From contig OY282519.1 of NCBI GenBank assembly GCA_958296405.1, positions 2,836,132 through 2,900,131 of the forward strand: a stretch of 64,000 nt of DNA, in the 5' to 3' direction. The notes beneath the pieces are model-generated. The model was not told the origin of the DNA. It saw only the letters and a list, made by a program, of their open reading frames with translations, and did not search any database. Of this stretch, positions 16,401-25,692 are shown piece by piece. This stretch comes from an uncultured Pseudomonadales bacterium. GTDB lineage: Bacteria; Pseudomonadota; Gammaproteobacteria; Pseudomonadales; Azotimanducaceae. The translations under genes were made by a program, and so were the position numbers. The first letter of the stretch is position 1. Each line of letters begins with the position of its first letter.

Positions 16401-19400
16401 CCGCGAAGGTCAGCGTCCCGCCGGCAATCGCTGCGTAGTCCGTCCCCGACGTGGCCGTGCCAGTTCCGGCGTCGGCCCAGTCCACCTTCACCTGCTGGGC
16501 GCTCGCCGGGCTCAGGGTCACCGTGAAGGTCAGGTCCGTCGCGCCGCTGTCCCCCTCCGCCACGCGCGGCGAGTCGATCGACAGCGACGGCGCACCGATG
16601 TCACCGTCGTCGATGCCACCGTCGTCGTCCGTGATCGTCCCCGTCCCCGTGCCGGTTCCAATCGTCGCGTTGGCAGGGTTGCTCAGCGACACCGCCACCG
16701 TCTCGTTCGGTTCCGCGGCGGTGTCCCCCGTCACCGACACCGTGATCCTCTGGGCCGTCGTCCCCGCGGGGAAGGTCAGTGTGCCGCCGGTGATGGCCGT
16801 GTAGTCCGTCCCCGACGTGGCTGTGCCAGTCCCGGCGTCGGCCCAGTCCACCGTCACCTGCTGGGCGCTCGCCGGGCTCAGGGTCACCGTGAACGTCAGG
16901 TCCGTCGAGCCGCCGTCGCCCTCCGCCACGCGCGGCGAGTCGATCGACAGCGTCGGCGCCGCGCCGTCGTCGTCCGTGATCGTCCCCGTCCCCGTCCCCG
17001 TTCCAATCGTCGCATTGGCAGGGTTGCTCAGCGACACCGCCACCGTCTCGTTCGGTTCCGCGGCGGTGTCCCCCGTCACCGACACCGTGATCGTCTGGCT
17101 CGTCGTCCCCGCGGGGAAGGTCAGCGTGCCGCCGGTGATGGCCGTGTAGTCCGTCCCCGACGTGGCCGTGCCAGTCCCGGCGTCGGCCCAGTCCACCGTC
17201 ACCTGCTGGGCGCTCGCCGGGCTCAGCGACACCGTGAACGTCATGTCCACAGAACCACTGTCGCCTTCCGCCACGGTCGGCGAGTCAATCGACAGCGTCG
17301 GCGTCTCGTCGTCCGTGATCGTCAGCGTCACGTCGGGCGGCGCGTTGGTCACGCTGTCGGAGGCGGTTCCCGAAACGGTCACCGCCTTGTCCGCCGCATC
17401 AATCGCGTTGTCCACCGCGGTGAGCGTCACCGTCCCTGTGCTCGTCGTGGTGTTCGCCGCGAAGGTCAGCGTCATCCCGCTCCGCGTGAAGTCGCCCGCC
17501 ACCGCGGGGGCCACCGCCGCCGCCGACACTGTGATCGTCACCGCGTCGGACCACTGCCGGTCGAGCGTCGCGCTCACCGTCGCAACCCCGCCGTTCTCCG
17601 AAATCGACGGCGGCGTGAGGACCAGCGTCGCACTCGGAGGCGTTATAAGAGGAACCCACTCGACCATGCCAACGTTGTTCCCGGCAGGGCTGTTGAAGTT
17701 TCTCCACCTAAGTCTGATGACGACCCCGCCGTTGTCGATCATGGCTTGGGTCGGAATGAAATTCGTCAACCTCAAATCTTGGCGATCGGGAAAACCAGAC
17801 GCACTATAGTCCTTGAGTAACTGACACGAGGTGGACGGGAGCGGCGGAGTCACCCGCGTCCAGGGACAAGCGTCAATCGCGGCGTTAGCCCAGAGCATGC
17901 TTCCTCCGGTGATTGTGACTGTCTGCCGAAGCGTCAGCTTGCCTATGGCGCTCGTCGTGGTCACATCATGAGTCCAGACGCCGCCCGGCGTCCATCTGGC
18001 TCCCGGCGCCACATCGTCGTTTGTGATCGTCCCCGTGCCGGTCGCCGTCGAGATCGTCGCGTTCGTCGGGCTGCTCAGGGTCACCACGACGGTCTCGTCC
18101 ACCTCGACGGTCGCGTCGCCCGTCACCGCCACGGTGAAGGTCTGGCTGGTCGTCCCCACCGGGAAGGTCAGCGTGCCGCCGGTGATCGCCGTGTAGTCCG
18201 TCCCCGACGTGGCCGTGCCGCCCGTCCCTTCTGCCCAAGCCACCGTCACCTGCTGGGCGCTCGCCGCGCTCAACGTCACCGTGAACGTCAGGTTCGTCGA
18301 GCCGCTGTTCCCCTCCCTCACGGTCGGCGAGTCGATCGACACCGCCGGCCCGTCGTCGTCCGTGATCGTCCCCGTGCCGGCGCCCGCCGCGATCGTCGCG
18401 TTCGTCGGGCTGCTCAGGGTCACCACGACGGTCTCGTTCGCCTCGTCGGTCGCGTCGCCCGTCACCGCCACGGTGAAGGTCTGGCTGGTCGCCCCCGCCG
18501 CGAAGGTCAGCGTGCCGGCGGTGATCGCCGTGTAGTCCGTCCCCGACGTGGCCGTGCCGGTGCCGGCGTCCGCGTAGTCCACCGTCACCTGCTGGGCGCT
18601 CGTCGCGCTCAACGTCACCGTGAACGTCAGGTTCGTCGAGCCGCTGTCACCCTCGGCCACGGTCGGCGAGTCGATCGACAGCGTCGACCCGTCGTCGTTC
18701 GTGATCGTCCCCGTGCCGTTCGCCGTCGAAATGGTCGCGTTCGTCGGGCTGCTCAGGGTCACCACGACGGTCTCGTTCGCCTCGTTGGTCGCGTCGCCCG
18801 TCACCGCCACGTTGAAGGTCTGGCTGGTCGTCCCCACCGGGAAGGTCAGCGTGCCGCCGGTGATCGCCGTGTAGTCGGTTCCGGATGTGGCCGTGCCGGT
18901 CCCGGCGTCCGCGTAGGCCACAGTCACCTGCTGGGCGCTCGCCGCGCTCAAGCTCACCGTGAACGTCAGGTTCGTCGAGCCGCTGTCGCCCTCCGCCACG
19001 CTCGGCGAGTCGATCGACACCGCCGGCCCGTCGTCGTCCGTGATCGTCCCCGTGCCGGCGCCCGCCGCGATCGTCGCGTTCGTCGAACTGCTCAGGGTCA
19101 CCACGATGGTCTCGTTCGCCTCGTCGGTCGTGTCGCCCGTCACCGCCACGTTGAAGGTCTGGCTGGTCGTCCCCGCCGGGAAGGTCAACGTGGCGTCCGT
19201 GATCGCCGTGTAGTCCGTCCCCGACGTGGCCGTGCCGGTGCCGGCGTCGGCGTAGGCCACCGTCACCTGCCGGACGCTCGCCGCGCTCAAGCTCACCGTG
19301 AACGTCAGGTTCGTCGAGCCGCTGTCGCCCTCCGTCACGCTCGGCGAGTCGATTGACACCGTCGGCCCGTCGTCGGTCGTGATCGTCCCCGTGCCGTTCG

Positions 19401-22400
19401 CCGTCGAAATGGTCGCGTTCGTCGGGCTGCTCAGGGTCACCACGACGGTCTCGTCCGCCTCGTCGGTCGCGTCGCCCGTCACCGCCACGTTGAAGGTCTG
19501 GCTGGTCGTCCCCACCGGGAAGGTCAGCGTGCCGCCGGTGATCGCCGTGTAGTCCGTCCCGGACGTGGCCGTGCCGGTGCCGGCGTCCGCGTAGTCCACC
19601 GTCACCTGCTGGACGCTCGCCGCGCTCAACGTCACCGTGAACGTCAGGTTCGTCGAGCCGCTGTCGCCCTCCGTCACGCTCGGCGAGTTGATCGACACCG
19701 CCGGCCCGTCGTCGTCCGTGATCGTCCCCGTGCCGGTGCCCGTCGCGATCGTCGCGTTCGTCGGGTCGCTCAGGGTCACCGCGACGGTCTCGTCCACCTC
19801 GTCGGTCGTGTCACCCGTCACCGCCACGTTGAAGGTCTGGCTGGTTGTCCCCGCCGGGAAGGTCAATGTGCCGCCGGTGATGGCCGTGTAGTCCGTCCCG
19901 GAAGTCGCGGTGCCACCCGTCCCTGCCCCCCAGTCCACCGTCACCTGCTGGACGCTCGCCGCGCTCAACGTCGCCGTGAACGTCAGGTTCGTCGAACCGC
20001 TGTCCCCCTCCGCCACGCTCGGCGAGTCAACCGACAGCGTCGGCCCGTCGTCGTCCGTGATCGTCCCCGTGCTGTTCGCTGTCGGAACCGTCACATTCGT
20101 CGCGCCGCTCAGGGTCACCACGATGGTCTCGTTCAACTCGTCGGTCGCATCGCCGGTCACCGCCACGTTGAAGGTCTGGCTGGTCGTCCCCGCCGGGAAG
20201 GTCAGCGTCCCGGCGGTGATGGCCGTGTAGTCGGTCCCGGAGGTGGCCGAGCCGCTCCCGTCGTCCGCGTAGTCCACCGTCACCTGCCGGCCGCTCGCCG
20301 CGCTCAACGTCGCCGTGAACGTCAGGTTCGTCGAACCGCTGTCCCCCTCGGCCACGCTCGGCGAGTTGATCGAGAGCGTCGGCGTCGCATCGTCGTCCGT
20401 GATCGTTCCCGTGCCGGTGCCCGCCGTACTGGATATGGTCGCGTTCGTCGGGTTGCTCAACGTCAACACCACCGTCTCGTTCGCCTCGTCCAGCGCATCA
20501 CCCGTCACCGCCACGTTGAAGGTCTGGCTGGTCGTCCCCGCCGCGAAGGTCAGCGTTGCGCCGGTGATGGCCGTGTAATCGGTCCCGGAAGTCGCGGTGC
20601 CGCCCGTCCCCTCGGCCCAGGCCACCGTCACCTGCTGGGCGCTCGCCGGACTCAACGTCACCGTGAACGTCAGGTCGGTCGAGCCGCTGTTCCCCTCCGA
20701 CACGCTCGGCGAGTTGATCGACAGCGACGGCGCGCCGTCGTCGTCCGTCAGGCTGATCGTGGCCGAGTTCACCGTCAGGTCGCCTGAGGCGCCGCTCACC
20801 GTGATCGTCTCGTCGGTCTCGTCCGCCGTGTCGACAGTCGGCGTCAGCGTGAACGTCCCGGTCTGGCTCGCCGCGCCCGCCGCAATCGTGATGTCGAAGT
20901 CCGCCACCGCCGTGAAGTCCACCGCCGTCGCCTCGCCGCTGCCCGCCACGCTCACCGTCACCGTCGTGGCCGCGGCGAACCGGGTCGTGCCGTCCACCGT
21001 GGCGGTCACCGTGATCAGGGTCGCCCCGTCGCCCTCGCCCACGCTGCTCTCATCCACCGTCAAGGTGATCGAGGGCTCCGCATCGTCGTCGGTGATGGTT
21101 CCCGTGCCGGTGCCCGCCGCCGTACTTGATATGGTCGCGTTCGCGGGGCTGCTCAGGGTCACCACGACGGTCTCGTCCGACTCGTCCAGGACGTCGCCCA
21201 ACACCGCCACGGTGAAGGTCTGGCTGGTCGTCCCCGCCGCGAAGGTCAGCATCGCGCCGGTGATCGCCGTGTAGTCGGTTCCGGACGTGGCCGTGCCGCC
21301 CGTCCCTTCTGCCCAGGCCACCGTCACCTGCTGGCCGCTCGCCGCGCTCAACGTCACCGTGAACGTCAGGTCCGTCGAGCCGCTGTCACCCTCGGTCACG
21401 CTCGGCGAGTTGATCGACAGCGTCGGCTCACCATCGTCGTCGGTGATCGTCCCCGTGCCGGTACCCGTCGTAGCGGATACGGTCGCGTTCGTCGCGCCGC
21501 TCAGCGATACCAACACCGTCTCGTTCGCCTCGTCCAGCGCATCGCCCAGCACTGACACGTTGAAGGTCTGGCTGGTCGCCCCCACCGCGAAGGTCAGCGT
21601 CGCGCCGGTGATGGCCGTGTAGTCGGTCCCCGACGTGGCCGTGCCGGTCGTGGCGTCGGCGTAGGCCACCGTCACCTGCTGGACGCTCGCCGCGCTCAAG
21701 GTCACCGTGAACGTCAGGTCCGTCGAGCCGCTGTCGCCCTCCGCCACGCTCGGCGAGTTGATCGACACCGTCGGCCCGTCGTCGTCCGTGATCGTCCCCG
21801 TGCCGGTCGCCGTCGAAATGGTCGCGTTCGTCGGACTGCTCAGGGTCACCACGACGGTCTCGTCCGCCTCGTCGGTCGCGTCGCCCGTCACCGCCACGTT
21901 GAAGGTCTGGCTGGTCGCCCCCACCGCGAAGGTCAGCGTCCCGGCGGTGATCGCCGTGTAGTCCGTCCCCGACGTGGCCGTGCCGGTCGTGGCGTCGGCG
22001 TAGCCCACCGTCACCTGCTGGGCGCTCGCCGCGCTCAAGGTCACCGTGAACGTCAGGTTTGTCGAGCCGCTGTTCCCCTCCGTCACGCTCGGCGAGTCGA
22101 TCGACAGCGCCGGCCCGTCGTCGTCCGTGATCGTCCCCGTGCCGGTCGCTGTCGAAATGGTCGCGTTCGTCGGGCTGCTCAGGGCTGCCACGACGGTCTC
22201 GTTCGCCTCGTCGGTCGCGTCGCCCAGCACTGACACGTTGAAGGTCTGGCTGGTCGTCCCCGCCGGGAAGGTCAGCGTCGCGCCGGTGATCGTCGTGTAG
22301 TCGGTCCCCGACGTGGCCGTGCCGGTCCCGGCGTCCGCGTAGGCCACCGTCACCGGCTGGACGCTCGCCGCGCTCAGCGTCGCCGTGAAGGTCAGGTTCG

Positions 22401-25400
22401 TCGAGCCGCTGTTCCCCTCCGCCACGCTCGGCGAGTCGATCGACAGCGTCGGCCCGTCGTCGTCCGTGATCGTCCCCGTGCCGGTGCCCGTCGCGATCGT
22501 CGCGTTCGTCGGGCTGCTCAGGGTCACCACGACGGTCTCGTTCGTCTCGTCGGTCGTATCGCCGGTCACCGCCACGCTGAAGGTCTGGCTGGTTGTCCCC
22601 GCCGCGAAGGTCAGCGTCCCGCCCGTGATCGTCGTGTAATCGGTCCCGGAAGTCGCGGTGCCGCCCGTCCCCTCGGCCCAGGCCACCGTCACCTGCCGGA
22701 CGCTCGCCGCGCTCAGCGTCACCGTGAACGTCAGGTTCGTCGAGCCGCTGTCCCCTTCCGTCACGCTCGGCGAGTCGATCGACAGCGTCGGCGCGTCGTC
22801 GTTCGTGATCGTCCCCGTGCCGTTCGCCGTCGAAATGGTCGCGTTCGTCGGGCTGCTCAGGGTCACCACGACGGTCTCGTCCGCCTCGTCGGTCGTATCG
22901 CCGGTCACCGCCACGTTGAAGGTCTGGCTGGTCGTCCCCGCCGCGAAGGTCAGCGTGCCGCCGGTGATCGCCGTGTAGTCCGTCCCGGACGTGGCCGTGC
23001 CGGTCCCGGCGTCGGCGTAGGCCACCGTCACCGGCTGGACGCTCGCCGCGCTCAACGTCGCCGTGAACGTCAGGTTCGTCGAGCCGCTGTCGCCCTCCGC
23101 CACGCTCGGCGAGTCGATCGACACCGTCGGCCCGTCGTCGTCCGTGATCGTCCCCGTGCCGGTCGCCGTCGCGATCGTCGCGTTCGTCGGGTTGCTCAGG
23201 GACACCACGACGGTCTCGTCCGCCTCGTCGGTCGCGTCGCCGGTCACCGCCACGTTGAAGGTCTGGCTGGTCGTCCCCGCCGCGAAGGTCAGCGTGCCGG
23301 CGGTGATCGCCGTGTAGTCCGTCCCGGACGTGGCTGTGCCGGTCGTGGCGTCGGCGTAGGCCACCGTCACCTGCCGGACGCTCGCCGCGCTCAGCGTCGC
23401 CGTGAACGTCATGTTCGTCGTGCCGCTGTCCCCCTCGGTCACGGTCGGCGAGTCGATCGACACCGTCGGCCCGTCGTCGCTCGTGATCGTCCCCGTGCCG
23501 GTCGCCGTCGCGATCGTCGCGTTCGTTGGGCTGCTCAGGGTCACCACGATGGTCTCGTTCGTCTCGTCGGTCGTGTCGCCCGTCACCGCCACGTTGAAGG
23601 TCTGGCTGGTCGTCCCCGCCGCGAAGGTCAGCGTCCCACCGGTGATCGCCGTGTAGTCGGTCCCGGACGTGGCCGTGCCGGTCCCGGCGTCGGCCCAGGT
23701 CACTGTCACCGGCTGGGCGCTCGCCGCGCTCAACGTCACCGTGAAGGTCAGGTTCGTCGAACCGCTGTCGCCCTCGGTCACGCTCGGCGAGTCGATCGAT
23801 ATCGTCGGCCCGTCGTCGTCCGTGATCGTCCCCGTGCCGGTCGCCGTCGCGATCGTCGCGTTCGTCGGGTTGCTCAGGGTCACCACGACGGTCTCGTTCG
23901 TCTCGTCGGTCGTGTCGACGGTCACCGCCACGGTGAAGGTCTGGCTGGTCGTCCCCACCGCGAAGGTCAGAGCGCCGGCGGTGATGGCTGTATAGTCGGT
24001 CCCGGACGTGGCTGTGCCGGTCCCGGCGTCCGCGTAGTCCACCGTCACCTGCTGGGCGCTCGCCGCGCTCAACGTCGCCGTGAACGTCAGGGTCGTCGCG
24101 CCGCTGTTCCCCTCGGTCACGCTCGGCGAGTCAATCGACACCGTCGGCCCGTCGTCGTCCGTGATCGTCCCCGTGCCGGTACCCGTCGCGATCGTCGCGT
24201 TCGTCGCGCCGCTCAGGGTCACCGCGACGGTTTCGTTCGCCTCGTCGGTCGTGTCGCCGGTCACTGACACGTCAAAGGTCTGGCTGGTCGTTCCCGCCGG
24301 GAAGGTCAGCGTACCGCCGGTGATCGCCGTGTAGTCGGTCCCGGACGTGGCTGTGCCGGTCCCGGCGTCGGCGTAGGCCACCGTCACCTGCCGGCCGCTC
24401 GCCGCGCTCAAGGTCACCGTGAACGTCAGGGTCGCCGTGCCGCTGTTCCCCTCCGTTACGCTCGGTGAGTTGATCGACAGCGTCGGCGTCGCATCGTCGT
24501 CCGTGATCGTCCCCGTGCCGGTACCCGCGGTATCGGATATGGCCGCGTTCGTCGGGTTGCTCAGGGGCACCACCACCGTCTCGTTCGCCTCGTCCAGCGT
24601 GTCGCCCGTTACCGCCACGTTGAAGGTCTGGCTGGTCGTCCCCGCCGCGAAGGTCAGCGTACCGGCGGTGAGCGCCGTGTAGTCCGTCCCCGACGTGGCC
24701 GTGCCGTTCGTCACGTTCGTGTCGTCCACGGCGTCGGCGTAGGCCACCGTCACCTGCTGGGCGCTCGCCGGACTCAACGTCACCGTGAACGTCAGGTTGG
24801 TCGAGCCGCTGTTCCCCTCCGTCACGCTCGGCGAGTTGATTGACAGCCTCGGCTCGCCGTCGTCGTCCGTCAGCGTGATCGTCGCCGAGTTCACCGTCAG
24901 GCCGGGCGAAGCGCCGCTCACCGTGATCGTCTCGTCGGTCTCGTCCGCCGTGTCGACCGTCGGCGTCAGCGTGAACGTCCCGGTCTGGCTCGCCGCGCCC
25001 GCCGCAATCGTAATGTCAAAATCCGTCACCGCCGCGAAATCCACCGCCGACGCCGTGCCACTGCCCGCCACGCTCACGGTCACCGTCGTGGCCCCGGCGA
25101 ATCGGATCGTGCCGTCCACTGTGGCCGTCACCGTGATCGTGGTGGCCCCGTCGCCCTCGGCCACGCTGCTGTCATCCACCGTCAACGTGATCTCGGGCGC
25201 ATCCTCGTCGTCGGTGATGGTTCCCGTCCCGCTCGCCGTCGCGATCGTCGCGTTCGCCGCGCTGCTCAGGGTCACTACGACGGTCTCGTCCGGCTCGACC
25301 AGGATGTCGCCCGTCACCGCCACGTTGAAGGTCTGGCTGGTCGTCCCCGCCGTGAAGGTCAGCGTGCCGCCGGTGATCGCCGTGTAGTCCGTCCCCGACG

Positions 25401-25692
25401 TGGCCGTGCCGGTCCCGGCGTCGGCGTAGGCTACCGTCACCTGCTGGCCGCTTGCCGCGCTCAGCGTCGCAGTGAACGTCAGGTTCGTCGAACCGCTGTC
25501 CCCCTCCGTCACGCTCGGTGAGTCGATCGACAGCGTCGGCGCGTCGTCGTTGTCCGTGATCGTGCCCGTGCCGGTCGCCGTCGAGATCGTCGCGCCCGCC
25601 GCGCCGCTCAGGGTCACCACGATGGTTTCGTTCGCCTCGTCGATCGTGTCGCCCGTCACCGCCACGTCGAAGGTCTGGCTGGTCGTCCCCAC
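13402..25692 (-). CDS. Adhesin A, C-terminal 3/4: Calx-beta repeats, Ig-like domain and autotransporter beta-barrel
   Basis: 4,096 residues in this frame. It has no proper start: it opens in mid-repeat right after the 26-G tract, and the upstream part of the same gene is the frame 30124→25172. There are about 29 Calx-beta repeats of ~113 aa. Each runs from SIDSPSVTEGDSG through TSGTDYTAI and TTSQTF to GTGTITDDD, the Asp triplet being a typical Ca2+ ligand cluster. A non-repeat segment lies at about residues 2560–2690. Near 3370–3470 is an Ig-like domain (AGLSFDAATRELSGTP), then one diverged Calx-beta unit. The last ~390 residues are a transmembrane beta-barrel of autotransporter type with alternating amphipathic strands. 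Predicted role: giant surface adhesin displayed by its own barrel. Confidence 0.8.
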   Translation of the reverse strand: MGTTSQTFDVAVTGDTIDEANETIVVTLSGAAGATISTATGTGTITDNDDAPTLSIDSPSVTEGDSGSTNLTFTATLSAASGQQVTVAYADAGTGTATSGTDYTAITGGTLTFTAGTTSQTFNVAVTGDILVEPDETVVVTLSSAANATIATASGTGTITDDEDAPEITLTVDDSSVAEGDGATTITVTATVDGTIRFAGATTVTVSVAGSGTASAVDFAAVTDFDITIAAGAASQTGTFTLTPTVDTADETDETITVSGASPGLTVNSATITLTDDDGEPRLSINSPSVTEGNSGSTNLTFTVTLSPASAQQVTVAYADAVDDTNVTNGTATSGTDYTALTAGTLTFAAGTTSQTFNVAVTGDTLDEANETVVVPLSNPTNAAISDTAGTGTGTITDDDATPTLSINSPSVTEGNSGTATLTFTVTLSAASGRQVTVAYADAGTGTATSGTDYTAITGGTLTFPAGTTSQTFDVSVTGDTTDEANETVAVTLSGATNATIATGTGTGTITDDDGPTVSIDSPSVTEGNSGATTLTFTATLSAASAQQVTVDYADAGTGTATSGTDYTAITAGALTFAVGTTSQTFTVAVTVDTTDETNETVVVTLSNPTNATIATATGTGTITDDDGPTISIDSPSVTEGDSGSTNLTFTVTLSAASAQPVTVTWADAGTGTATSGTDYTAITGGTLTFAAGTTSQTFNVAVTGDTTDETNETIVVTLSSPTNATIATATGTGTITSDDGPTVSIDSPTVTEGDSGTTNMTFTATLSAASVRQVTVAYADATTGTATSGTDYTAITAGTLTFAAGTTSQTFNVAVTGDATDEADETVVVSLSNPTNATIATATGTGTITDDDGPTVSIDSPSVAEGDSGSTNLTFTATLSAASVQPVTVAYADAGTGTATSGTDYTAITGGTLTFAAGTTSQTFNVAVTGDTTDEADETVVVTLSSPTNATISTANGTGTITNDDAPTLSIDSPSVTEGDSGSTNLTFTVTLSAASVRQVTVAWAEGTGGTATSGTDYTTITGGTLTFAAGTTSQTFSVAVTGDTTDETNETVVVTLSSPTNATIATGTGTGTITDDDGPTLSIDSPSVAEGNSGSTNLTFTATLSAASVQPVTVAYADAGTGTATSGTDYTTITGATLTFPAGTTSQTFNVSVLGDATDEANETVVAALSSPTNATISTATGTGTITDDDGPALSIDSPSVTEGNSGSTNLTFTVTLSAASAQQVTVGYADATTGTATSGTDYTAITAGTLTFAVGATSQTFNVAVTGDATDEADETVVVTLSSPTNATISTATGTGTITDDDGPTVSINSPSVAEGDSGSTDLTFTVTLSAASVQQVTVAYADATTGTATSGTDYTAITGATLTFAVGATSQTFNVSVLGDALDEANETVLVSLSGATNATVSATTGTGTGTITDDDGEPTLSINSPSVTEGDSGSTDLTFTVTLSAASGQQVTVAWAEGTGGTATSGTDYTAITGAMLTFAAGTTSQTFTVAVLGDVLDESDETVVVTLSSPANATISSTAAGTGTGTITDDDAEPSITLTVDESSVGEGDGATLITVTATVDGTTRFAAATTVTVSVAGSGEATAVDFTAVADFDITIAAGAASQTGTFTLTPTVDTADETDETITVSGASGDLTVNSATISLTDDDGAPSLSINSPSVSEGNSGSTDLTFTVTLSPASAQQVTVAWAEGTGGTATSGTDYTAITGATLTFAAGTTSQTFNVAVTGDALDEANETVVLTLSNPTNATISSTAGTGTGTITDDDATPTLSINSPSVAEGDSGSTNLTFTATLSAASGRQVTVDYADDGSGSATSGTDYTAITAGTLTFPAGTTSQTFNVAVTGDATDELNETIVVTLSGATNVTVPTANSTGTITDDDGPTLSVDSPSVAEGDSGSTNLTFTATLSAASVQQVTVDWGAGTGGTATSGTDYTAITGGTLTFPAGTTSQTFNVAVTGDTTDEVDETVAVTLSDPTNATIATGTGTGTITDDDGPAVSINSPSVTEGDSGSTNLTFTVTLSAASVQQVTVDYADAGTGTATSGTDYTAITGGTLTFPVGTTSQTFNVAVTGDATDEADETVVVTLSSPTNATISTANGTGTITTDDGPTVSIDSPSVTEGDSGSTNLTFTVSLSAASVRQVTVAYADAGTGTATSGTDYTAITDATLTFPAGTTSQTFNVAVTGDTTDEANETIVVTLSSSTNATIAAGAGTGTITDDDGPAVSIDSPSVAEGDSGSTNLTFTVSLSAASAQQVTVAYADAGTGTATSGTDYTAITGGTLTFPVGTTSQTFNVAVTGDATNEANETVVVTLSSPTNATISTANGTGTITNDDGSTLSIDSPTVAEGDSGSTNLTFTVTLSATSAQQVTVDYADAGTGTATSGTDYTAITAGTLTFAAGATSQTFTVAVTGDATDEANETVVVTLSSPTNATIAAGAGTGTITDDDGPAVSIDSPTVREGNSGSTNLTFTVTLSAASAQQVTVAWAEGTGGTATSGTDYTAITGGTLTFPVGTTSQTFTVAVTGDATVEVDETVVVTLSSPTNATISTATGTGTITNDDVAPGARWTPGGVWTHDVTTTSAIGKLTLRQTVTITGGSMLWANAAIDACPWTRVTPPLPSTSCQLLKDYSASGFPDRQDLRLTNFIPTQAMIDNGGVVIRLRWRNFNSPAGNNVGMVEWVPLITPPSATLVLTPPSISENGGVATVSATLDRQWSDAVTITVSAAAVAPAVAGDFTRSGMTLTFAANTTTSTGTVTLTAVDNAIDAADKAVTVSGTASDSVTNAPPDVTLTITDDETPTLSIDSPTVAEGDSGSVDMTFTVSLSPASAQQVTVDWADAGTGTATSGTDYTAITGGTLTFPAGTTSQTITVSVTGDTAAEPNETVAVSLSNPANATIGTGTGTGTITDDDGAAPTLSIDSPRVAEGDGGSTDLTFTVTLSPASAQQVTVDWADAGTGTATSGTDYTAITGGTLTFPAGTTAQRITVSVTGDTAAEPNETVAVSLSNPANATIGTGTGTGTITDDDGGIDDGDIGAPSLSIDSPRVAEGDSGATDLTFTVTLSPASAQQVKVDWADAGTGTATSGTDYAAIAGGTLTFAAGETSKSFTVSVTGDVLDEADETVVASLSKAGNATVSTATGTGTIVDDDAAPSLSIDSPSVAEGDGGATDMTFTVTLSAASGKQVTVDWADAGSGTATPGTDYAAVAGGTLAFAAGETSKSFTASVTGDVLDEADETVVAALSSPTNATISTTTGTGTITDDDAAPTLSIDSPSVAEGDGGSADLTFTATLSAASGRRVTVDYADAGTGTAMSGTDYAAIAGGTLAFAAGETSKSFTVSVTGDVLAEADETVVAVLSRPANAVLGTARGVGTIIDDDVDLTPSFGGAAVPDQSWIQNWPIPALTLPAATGGNGALTYALAPALPAGLSFDAATRELSGTPTRAQAATEYSLMATDGDGDVAALSFTIEVTGPVVASIADAQAVEGEPAEFGVTLSKPVPEGGSLLVVWRTADGTAVAPSDYAPPAGGRGELTIAAGQDAAAIAVQTVDDGAAEGEEAFTVRLVSAGHAELGDAAAAGRIVDDDLARLRGEALQWSLAAFGRTVATEAVDAIGQRFRPGAAAPAATAPWAGELDALGAPPRVGGGAGWRPGGGAAGAFGAPGAGRGLPPGDSAAAGLPGGAAGAERSPLGELLSQAAFESRLGAKGEDAGDGGRWTLWGRGSRSRFSSGSGAGLSLDGEVDTGYLGADARLSEGGPLLGVALSHSVGELGYRGSASGLEGGRVDVDLSSALPYGHWSVGERASLWALLGIGWGKAVLTDRFGRSESDTSMRMAALGGRGELAPWRGLALALKGDAFAVGMEGSPTLGGAAAMPDVDADARRLRVMVEGRRGWQPSARQSLELSLEFGGRWDGGDADAGMGAELGGGLAYRHAAWGLGVEARGRRLLGHAESAFEEWGASVSVALDPGEEGVGASLSLSPVWGEASSGVENMWRSERLLGAGLGGQAERAGRGGWRPGRLRMELGYGFETRGPSLLRLYGGLEEDGPGSRSWRLGGGMTGGRLDWSLELDRRERWGEPPEHGVLLKFGNGFMGAAPAAPPL
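17640..18010 (-). other. Non-repeat insert within the adhesin A repeat array
   Basis: About 120 codons interrupt the repeats. The segment begins near GARWTPGGVWTHDVTTTS and includes two cysteines (ACPWTRV, STSCQLL) and an aromatic stretch ending MVEWVPLITPP. Calx-beta units lie on both sides. Its local base composition is less GC-rich than the repeats. It may be a ligand-binding module held out on the repeat stalk; the function is unknown. Confidence 0.6.

Noticed and set aside
13300-17820. Long plus-strand frames (883 and 556 codons) opposite the adhesin A barrel and repeats
   Set aside because: Arg/Pro/Ala-rich antisense translations without ribosome binding sites; the minus strand has a coherent barrel and repeat protein.
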